Source: Agrypnia vestita (lineage: Eukaryota > Arthropoda > Insecta > Trichoptera > Phryganeidae). From it: DNA of 64,000 nt. The translations under genes were made by a program, and so were the position numbers. This document shows, piece by piece, positions 57,640 to 64,000 of the stretch; positions within the stretch are counted from its first letter, which is position 1, and the number at the start of each line of letters is the position of its first letter. Under the pieces are notes generated by a model. That model did not search any database, had not been told where the DNA came from, and saw only the letters and a list, made by a program, of their open reading frames with translations. The stretch spans positions 62,001 through 126,000 of the forward strand of contig JADDOH010023006.1 of NCBI GenBank assembly GCA_016648135.1, written 5' to 3'.

Positions 57640-58435
57640 ATGGTTTAATACTACAAAAGTTGTCAAGCAGGGATGCGAAATATCACCATGACTTTTCAAT
57701 CTGTAGATGGACAATTGAATCAAAGAACTGAAGGAACTAGAAGTAGGAGCGAAATGGACGGGCTCACCATACCCTGCCTACTATAAGCAGACTATGCAGT
57801 ATTAGTGGCAAACAGTGAAGTGATGTTCAATGCCTGGTGTCCAGGATGTCCGATGTATGCATGCAGAGTGAACTTCTGATGAATGTCAGCAAACTGAAAG
57901 TGATGGTGTTCGATAGAGAATGAAGAATGACTTAGTGTGATATAATTATAAACAACGAATGCTTAGAGTAAGTGAATGAGTTTGTGTACTTGGGAAGTAT
58001 GTTTAGTAAAGACGGCAAGGCAGAGAACGATATCGAAAGGAAAGTGACTGCGGGTAACAAAGTAAATGGTACTCTGAATGTCATTATGGCCAATAAGAAC
58101 CTGTGAGGAATAAACAAATTAGAAGTGAATGTAAAGCTGGCTGTAGTGTGGTAGACAGAATAAATAAAGGAGTGTATAGATGGTTTGATCATGTAGAACG
58201 TAGAGCGAGGAAAGGATGGTTAAGAGCATAATATATTGGGCGAGTAATGAATACAACAGGAATAGAGGGCGTCAACGAAAAACCTGGCATGATCAGATAC
58301 TACTAGTATTGGAGGATGGCCCTGTTAAAAGCCTCAATAACCGTATACCAGGCATGAGAAGATGTATGTTAAAGTGGTGTGCCAAGATAGAAAAATACGG
58401 CATTCTATACTCTACACAATACTAAACGTTTTCTT
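57640..58435 (+). pseudogene. Second RTE-like LINE copy, decayed
   Basis: It is collinear with the 55250-56180 part of the 54970 copy: GTTGTCAAGCAGGGATGCG, AAAGAACTGAAGGAACTAGA, CAGACTATGCAGTATTAGTG, CTTGGGAAGTATGTTTAGTA, then a deletion (after GCCAATAAGAACCTG) to GAGGAATAAACAAATTAGAA and on to AAAACCTGGCATGATCAG. Many stops and indels are present, so it is clearly older than the 54970 copy. ORFs at 57932-58192 and 58216-58425 are shadows or scraps of it. Confidence 0.82.
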
Positions 58436-58742
58436 ATAAAATAGTATCAGCGCACATGAACGGAAAAAGTCGCCCATCACATGGTCATCCGATTACGGGC
58501 GACAGTAATTTTAAACATTTTCCCTTCTCCGAATTATTATTTTTGATTAGAAAATGCCTTGAGTTAAATATTTACTCACCGCTAACCGAATGAATATAAT
58601 TCGATCAAAATATGAAAAAAAGAAGTAAAATAAAAAGAAAATTGATTTAAAATTGCATTGGCTATTTTAATCGAAAGGCAATAATGGATTGTGTCATTTC
58701 GGAAAAATTGGAGGACGTGTACTCATGTAGCGATAGAAGTAA

Positions 58743-59257
58743 GGTGGACAACGCACTACCCGCGTCCCGCGGCGGGAGGCGATAGCGCGGTTGGATGTTT
58801 GTACGGCAATGTATGGGGGACAACGCACTACCCGCGTCCCGCGGCGGGAGGCGATAGCGCGGTTGTCTGTTTGTACGGCAATGTATGGGGGACAACGCAC
58901 TACCCGCGTCCCGCGGCGGGAGGCGATAGCGCGGTTGTCTGTTTGTACAGCAATGTATGGGGGACAACGCACTACCCGCGTCCCGCGGCGGGAGGCGGTA
59001 GCGCGGTTGTCTGTTTTGTACGGCAATGTATGGGGAACAACGCACTACCCGCGTCCCGCGGCGGGAGGCGATAGCGCGGTTGTCTGTTTGTACGGCAATG
59101 TATGGGGGACAACGCACTACCCGCGTCCCGCGGCGGGAGGCAATAGCGCGGTTGTCTGTTTGTACGGCAATGTTTGGGGAACAACGCACTACCCGCGTCC
59201 CGCGGCGGAAGGCGGTAGCGCGGTTGTCTGTTTGTACGGCGATGTATGGGGGACACC
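58743..59257. repeat. 72-bp minisatellite, seven units plus a partial
   Basis: Units start at about 58749, 58821, 58893, 58965, 59038, 59110 and 59182 (period 72, one of 73), with a partial unit from 59254. Each contains ACGCACTACCCGCGTCCCGC, GGCGGGAGGCGATAGCG and TTGTACGGCAATGTATGGG. It is GC-rich within AT-rich DNA. Because 72 is a multiple of three, several frames on both strands stay open, producing ORFs up to 290 codons that are repeat artefacts. Confidence 0.93.
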
Positions 59258-59385
59258 CTGGTGAGGCGGGAGCCGCTGTCGGGCGCGGAGAACTCACAGT
59301 TGTATAGAATTGTATGGGAGACACCGCACGGCACCGCATTCTCGCGCGGTTTCTTTCATTCAGAAGGAGGTTTGCGTACATAAAA

Positions 59386-59518
59386 ATGGATTTTGATATG
59401 GAAAAGTATATTTTTGAAACAGAAAACCGCCCAGAATTGTGGGACATGAAATCTATAGAGTACAGTGATCGCATTTTAAAAATAAAAATGTGGAAAGAAA
59501 TAGTTGATATCTTTGGAG
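59386..59518 (+). pseudogene. MADF domain fragment (Harbinger accessory gene)
   Basis: ATG at 59386 opens MDFDMEKYIFETENRPELWD, then SIEYSDRILKIKMWKEIVDIFG. This is the first half of a MADF (Adf-1-type Myb/SANT-like) DNA-binding domain with its ELW, YSDR and W..I..IFG signature. The rest of the domain is missing; the sequence passes straight into antisense transposase. MADF/Myb-like proteins are the second gene of PIF/Harbinger transposons, and the neighbour supports that origin here. Confidence 0.75.
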
Positions 59519-59800
59519 GAATGTTTGAAGTCACTCCAGTTATTTCTCCTTTAATTTTGTTTAGTAATTTTTCAAAAAAAATCTGTAGACATTCTCGTAT
59601 AGTTAAAAAAACTTTTGTTGAAAAACAAATTTTCTCAGATCTCTGTAAAATATAACGAATGCTCCATTTGTATTTCCTTGTTGTAGCAAAGGATGGACCC
59701 AGTGTCTCGGTTTTCGTTTGCGACGCCTTTTATTTCCCCTTTTCACCATCAACCTGTACAAGACCCAAATAGCTACAGCTTCTACCGCCGACAGATTCAT
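59515..59800 (-). pseudogene. PIF/Harbinger transposase N-terminal fragment
   Basis: From ATG 59800 leftward: KRKPRHWVHPLLQQGNTNGA, FYRDLRKF, then (after a T-run frameshift near 59610) NYTRMSTDFFEKLLNKIKGE and TSNIPPKIS. This is the conserved start of Harbinger nucleases (WVHP, F...LR.....FF.Y.RM). The DDE catalytic domain is absent. It converges on the MADF fragment, and the two meet at about 59515, as expected if one deletion removed the 3' halves of both genes. Confidence 0.78.
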
Positions 59801-60184
59801 GTAGAGACTGAGCTACCCAGCTGAGCGGCGGGACCCGCGAGAGCCAACGCACGGCCCGCGCGCCCGCGTGCGCTAACCGCCGCGATGCGTGAGTGCATTA
59901 TAGCTCTAATACTTATTTGGCTTGATTTTGATAATTGATATTTACATATTGGTTAAACATGTACATGAATACAATAATACAATGTCTAGAGAGTTGATTA
60001 ATATGATTGATAACACTTTTTCGAGTTTTTCTCCAGCTGTGTAATTTAGTTTTTAGTCGAAAATTCAAACGAAATTGCTTTATTTTTAAATAGAGATGCG
60101 AACAGGGAATACGTGTCACTTTTTTATTTTTATTTTATTTATGGTTTTCGTGTTTAATTTGTAAAACTCCAAATTTGTTTTTAG

Positions 60185-60308
60185 CGAAATTTAAAATAAA
60201 TTAAATTTTAATAATTATTATAAATGAAATTTAAAATTAATTAAACTTAATGAATATTATTATTACTGAAATTTAAAATAAATTAAATTTTTATAAATAT
60301 TATTATTA
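60185..60308. repeat. AT-rich tandem repeat, three ~41-bp units
   Basis: Three imperfect units start with AAATTTAAAATAAATTAAA-like text at about 60188, 60227 and 60270. Confidence 0.75.
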
Positions 60309-62080
60309 AGTTCCGCGGTTTAATAACTATTTTTAAGTGTAACAGCTGCTTCGGCTTGTAAGGCCATTATCGAACAGTGGATATCCACGTACAACGGACT
60401 TATATATAAAATTTTATGTTACCCCTTCCCCTTTAGAGTACTTAGATATTTGTGGTGAAGCCCTATATTAATGTTCGTTTTTTCCCGGGCACTTATCATT
60501 AAAAGTGCCTCGGTTTACGTTATGCTTAATTATCAAAATTCCCCGTTTTCTTCAAGTGTTATTTATAAATATTATTTTAATTTATGTCCTTGATTTTGTT
60601 TTTTTTAAAGATATTAAGAAGTGGAGAGAAAATCATTTTTTTGTTGACTATTTAAAAGTTTAATATTTGGATCCTTTTTATATTTATTTATTTCTAGTTG
60701 CTCGAGTAAATTCATCCTAAAACCTTTTAATTAGATTTTTTGAGGTTATCTTCTTTTGGCGCATTCAGGGTAAAATTATCAACGTAGTCGAAGTTGCGCA
60801 CACGCGGCGTGCGCATTGTAGCGGAAATTCGTGGAGCGAAAATGCGAGACCACGAAACGCGCGGGCGTCAATTAAACTGTGGAAAAGTTATCCACTGAAC
60901 GATTAGTGTTCCGGTAATGTAAATAATGTGTAGTCGACCATCTTGAGTCGAGTAACAATCTTAAAGATGCTCAATGGAAAAGCTGACGAATTATTGAATT
61001 GAAAATTAGAACCTGCTTGCCTATTTTTGAATGGTTCACAAACAATGAAAAACACATAACATGATATAGGTAATACAAATAGTTTCAATGCTTTTCATCA
61101 CTTAAATGTGAACACAGCAAACATAAAACGCTAAAACATATACAAGAAAGAACATAAAAAAGTGATTTTATAGAGTGAGCTTGAACAGAGTGAGATTGAA
61201 TAAAGAGACTAAACAGCTAATTTCGCAAAATTGTTAATAGTTCTCTTATATTCATGGAAACTGTCTTAAAATATGTCAATGAGGATGCTTTGGTTATTTT
61301 CTATTTTTTTTGTATGACAAAATTCTGAATTAATATTACCATGAATTATATTATGTAGGTATATTAGGTCAGCAATTAGTCTTCTAACTTCCAAATTGGC
61401 TACATGAAAATATACTAAGCGTTCTTAATAAGATACTAAAGTGCTACCCAGATTACACTTGAATGTAAGCATGCGAATAAAGTTTTGCTGTACAGATTCT
61501 ATCCTTTTTTTAAAGTTATTCTGTGAACCGATGAATTGTACAAACATATTAATGATGATGGTTTTTTGATGAATTATTTATTGAAAAAACGACGTTATTG
61601 TCAGATTTTCATTTTCAAAACAAAAAACACATTCATTCATTCAACATTCAATGCGGCTTGTTGCATAGTTTCGAAGCATTTGAATGCGGAGTCGTCTTAG
61701 GCCGAAAATCGATAAAACATGAAAGTGAACTTCTTTTGAAAATGCACACGTTTTTTGATTCATCGCAACATACGTCTGTGATGTAGTGACGATAAATGTC
61801 TTCGAATCATTGTGTCGAATCAAAGACATTAATCTCTTATTTTATCTATCAGAAATCAATAGTTCCATTTGTACCAATTCAAAAACAAATTATTTGATTA
61901 ATTACATTAATAAGATGATATATTTATCATATAATGCATCGTATTATTGTATTACTATACATTTTAAACTAGAATATTACAAAAACGTTAGGAAATTAAA
62001 AGATTTAAAAAAATTATCACATTCATGCCAAAGAAGTACTCCTTCAACTTTTTAAACTCTGAAAAAGGCCGATATTTATT
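60309..62080. other. AT-rich intron sequence, nothing recognised
   Basis: A short CpG-rich patch at 60785-60870 (GTTGCGCACACGCGGCGTGCG) stands out but carries no ORF. The remaining ORFs are AT-driven. Confidence 0.5.
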
Positions 62081-62084
62081 GTAC

Positions 62085-62215
62085 CTGATCGAACACGGTC
62101 TGTTGCGGACGCGCTCTGTTTCTGATGCCTTCAACATTGGCCTAGTACATTTTCTTTATCATTCTCTTCTCGCTCACACTCTTCAGCGATTCTCTTTTTC
62201 TTCTGTCTATCTTTG
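62085..62215 (-). pseudogene. Old RTE-like LINE remnant in ZNF-B intron
   Basis: The minus strand holds GAGAATCGCTGA, GAGAAGAGAATGATAAAGAA, CCAATGTTGAAGGCATCAG and GTTCGATCAGGTAC, aligned in order with 55920-56045 of the intact RTE-like copy (LRWFGHV to the HDQV region). It lies ~265 bp from exon 1, the same place as the remnant in ZNF-A's intron. Confidence 0.65.
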
Positions 62216-62479
62216 GTTGTTGGTGAAATATATATTTATTTTTAAATAAATTGACTAAGGCTAAAAATTTTCTCATATAATAATAGTTTAATATATACCT
62301 TGATGATGGCTTATCAAAACGAACACAAATAATTAATTTTATTCTTTAAAAAAATCACCCGATTTCTATATAAATTCAAGGCTCACAGGATGCTGTAACC
62401 CTTTAAAACTACGCCATGAATATACAAGTAAGTTTATTCTCCGATGCGCAAAACTAATTTGTAGAAAATGAATACTCGC

Positions 62480-62663
62480 CACAGGTCCTCGGAGCGCGTT
62501 GCGGCCGGTCAGCGCACTCCCCCTTGATGTCGGGCTCCCAGAACTCCACGGCGTAGCCAGGAGGGCTGGGACAGGGCTCGCCGGCTTCTTCCTTGACGCC
62601 AGGAACAGCGTCTAGCGGCAGAACGTCTTCGTCACCAGAACCTGGTTCTTGCTTCACATCCAT
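62480..62663 (-). CDS. Zinc-finger gene B, first coding exon (acidic domain)
   Basis: It encodes MDVKQEPGSGDEDVLPLDAV, then VKEEAGEPCPSPPGYAVEFW and EPDIKGE. It is three residues longer than ZNF-A's exon (GEP insertion) and otherwise near-identical. The donor is CTGTG then GCGAGT (62479), again GC rather than GT, leaving one base to complete a codon with AT at 54935. The 5' flank, with ACCTCTCTTACGCGCAGGCG before the ATG, is also shared with ZNF-A. Confidence 0.8.
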
Positions 62664-63138
62664 ACCCGCGCCTGCGCGTAAGAGAGGTTGTATTTAATTA
62701 TGACGACCCTCGTGGACTCGTGAGTTGAGTTACTTTATATGGGAAATTGGGCATGAAGGTCTTTGGGAGTTTGCCGGGCTCGCGGCCTGTCATTGGCTCG
62801 CTTTGAGATCACTTTGCACAATGTAACGTTCACCGATTCCATCCAAGATCTATAATAAATCTCGATGGATGACGAGATCCCTTCTGGGTACTATAACTGT
62901 GTTCTAGAAAATTGATTAAAGTATTAAAAAAATACTAATTATTGCAATGGCTAAAATATTGCCATTTGGATTTTAATTGCGAATGCGGTGGGTGTCCAAT
63001 CACTGATCTCAACAGGTACTTAATTATTGGGTTCCATTATTATTGGGCTTCCAAAACTGTATTGATGTCTCTGTTCTTGAGGGCTCTGACAATTCTGTCC
63101 GTAACGCTTTGAACAAAAGGTAAAAAGGCGAAGTAAAA

Positions 63139-63490
63139 ATGAAAGCCAATGGGAGTTTACAGGAAGCCTACCCACACGAACCGTTACCACCTACATGCAA
63201 ATTCCCACCATCATCCAGCACGAAAATAAGGTCTTATCAACACTTTGTCCATGAGGACAAAGAGCCAAGACGAATATCTACGGAAGAGATGATAACACTC
63301 AACGACGTACTGGATGGCAACGGTTACCAGAAGCGACACACACAGCACATAATTGCTCCGAAAAACATACAGAAGCCGAGAGTAAAGGCTCAACACCAAC
63401 ACTCAGAACAACACATCAGCCCTGATGATGGACCCTGCAATGGGATCCGAAACGTCAGCCAGAAAGGTTGTAAAAACACGGCATAACACC
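63139..63490 (+). pseudogene. Penelope-like element C-terminal fragment
   Basis: The ORF has TLNDVLDGNGYQKRHTQHII, resembling the L..VL..NGY....I stretch between RT and GIY-YIG in Penelope-like elements, and runs on to the hammerhead-like motif at 63422. Neither RT nor a GIY-YIG domain is present. Confidence 0.5.
63422..63456 (+). ncRNA. Hammerhead-ribozyme-like motif (Penelope-type)
   Basis: CTGATGA (63422-63428), a stem-II candidate (GGACCC / GGGATCC with one bulged A, TGCAAT loop), then GAAACGTC (63449-63456). It keeps the catalytic core of Penelope-associated hammerheads. Stem I is not convincing, so activity is unproven. Confidence 0.55.
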
Positions 63491-64000
63491 CCAGAAGACA
63501 CAAACCAGAAGAGTTCCAGTTTGTTGAGATGCTCTCTCTATATAGACATCAATGTAACACACATCAGCATAAAATCAAGATGTAGGGAATATATCATTGT
63601 AATTTAACAGTGAAGGAAGAGAGAGTTCTAAGTCTGCTTAGAGAGTGAATTCTTTAAAATATGGATTGTAGCACGATTGCGTACCTACAATGCTGATAAC
63701 AATTGTCAAACAACGGCGGTCAGTAAACCGGAACCGCAAACTGTTTTGCACGCAATCCAGGGTCACTCATCTGTGACCGCGTTACCTCTCTAGTGATTTC
63801 TACAACATTCCTTCATAGTAAAAGACTACGTAGAATCGTCTAGAATGAAGTTCAAAGAAGAATAAACCTTTCGAGGGAATTAAATTATTAAGAGAAACAC
63901 GCGACGCCAGCTCAGGCTATTCAGTTTGTGACGTCAACAGTGCGAAATCTATAGCGTAAAACAGTTTGATGAATGATTCGTGATATTACAAGATGTTAGT
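63491..64000. other. Window end, nothing recognised
   Basis: No gene or repeat end is identifiable in the last ~500 bases. Confidence 0.5.

Larger units (their letters stand above)
54936..62479 (-). other. ZNF-B intron 1 (7.5 kb), expanded by insertions
   Basis: Bounded by GCGAGT (62479 leftward) and AATTTCAG. It holds the RTE-like copies at 54970 and 57640, the 72-bp minisatellite, the Harbinger remnant, an AT-rich tandem repeat and, close to exon 1, the old RTE remnant shared with ZNF-A. Its ZNF-A counterpart is only 444 bp. Confidence 0.7.

Noticed and set aside
58743..59257. CRISPR array
   Set aside because: Units are directly tandem with no unique spacers, and the setting is a eukaryotic nuclear genome.
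58662..59534. A 290-residue minus-strand protein with 24-residue repeats
   Set aside because: The repeats come from a 72-bp minisatellite open in several frames on both strands; the N-terminal part is antisense to the MADF fragment.

Overview
The window is nuclear DNA of an insect (arthropod). I cannot fix the order. The host DNA is AT-rich. Genes are split by introns with GT/GC...AG borders, and nearly all the rest is transposable-element (TE) debris typical of insects: Ty3/gypsy, R1-clade, RTE-like and CR1-like LINEs, Penelope-like ends, mariner, PIF/Harbinger, a TTAA-flanked element, many MITEs and a tRNA-derived SINE. There is no bacterial-style operon.

Host genes. (1) A Jupiter/JPT1-family microtubule-associated protein is complete in one coding exon (1342-1683, +). 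(2) The two 3'-most exons of mitochondrial pyruvate carrier MPC2 lie on the minus strand (18033-17993 and 9320-9066), separated by an 8.7 kb intron full of MITEs. (3) Two paralogous C2H2 zinc-finger genes face each other tail to tail: ZNF-A (+, exons 46131-46305 and 46750-47978) and ZNF-B (-, exons 62663-62480 and 54935-53632). They share an acidic first exon, an apparent GC-AG intron, and a common RTE remnant at the same place in intron 1. ZNF-B's intron has grown to 7.5 kb by later insertions. (4) A 10561-10827 ORF has no family I recognise.

Layout. 0.3-1.7 kb: SINE, then Jupiter. 1.7-9 kb: AT-rich intergenic DNA with a few TE fragments. 9-18 kb: MPC2 with at least five MITE-like elements and an R1-clade 3' end in its intron. 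18.2-18.8 kb: internally deleted mariner transposase. 19.4 and 21.4 kb: MITEs. 22.5-26.5 kb: a fold-back element with two inverted arms of about 0.85 kb, holding a SINE, a 48-bp-arm hairpin and Penelope/LINE scraps. 27.7-42.2 kb: one Ty3/gypsy element with unusually long LTRs (about 3.5 and 3.8 kb) and a GC-rich interior coding gag, protease, RT and integrase. It is broken twice: an in-frame loss of the RT end and most of RNase H, and an R1-clade LINE insertion with an exact 12-bp target duplication. 42.4-45.6 kb: an inverted repeat enclosing a 1.56 kb TTAA-flanked transposon with perfect 19-bp ends. 46-63 kb: the zinc-finger pair, with an R1-clade fragment whose two halves are inverted (twin-priming-like), a CR1-like LINE, two RTE-like LINEs, a 72-bp minisatellite and a collapsed PIF/Harbinger element. 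63.1-63.5 kb: a Penelope-like fragment with a hammerhead-like motif.

I found no clear novel functional system. The points most worth following are the long-LTR gypsy element and its nested insertion, the inverted zinc-finger pair with conserved GC donors and a dateable shared RTE remnant, the three hammerhead-like Penelope motifs, and the 4 kb fold-back element.
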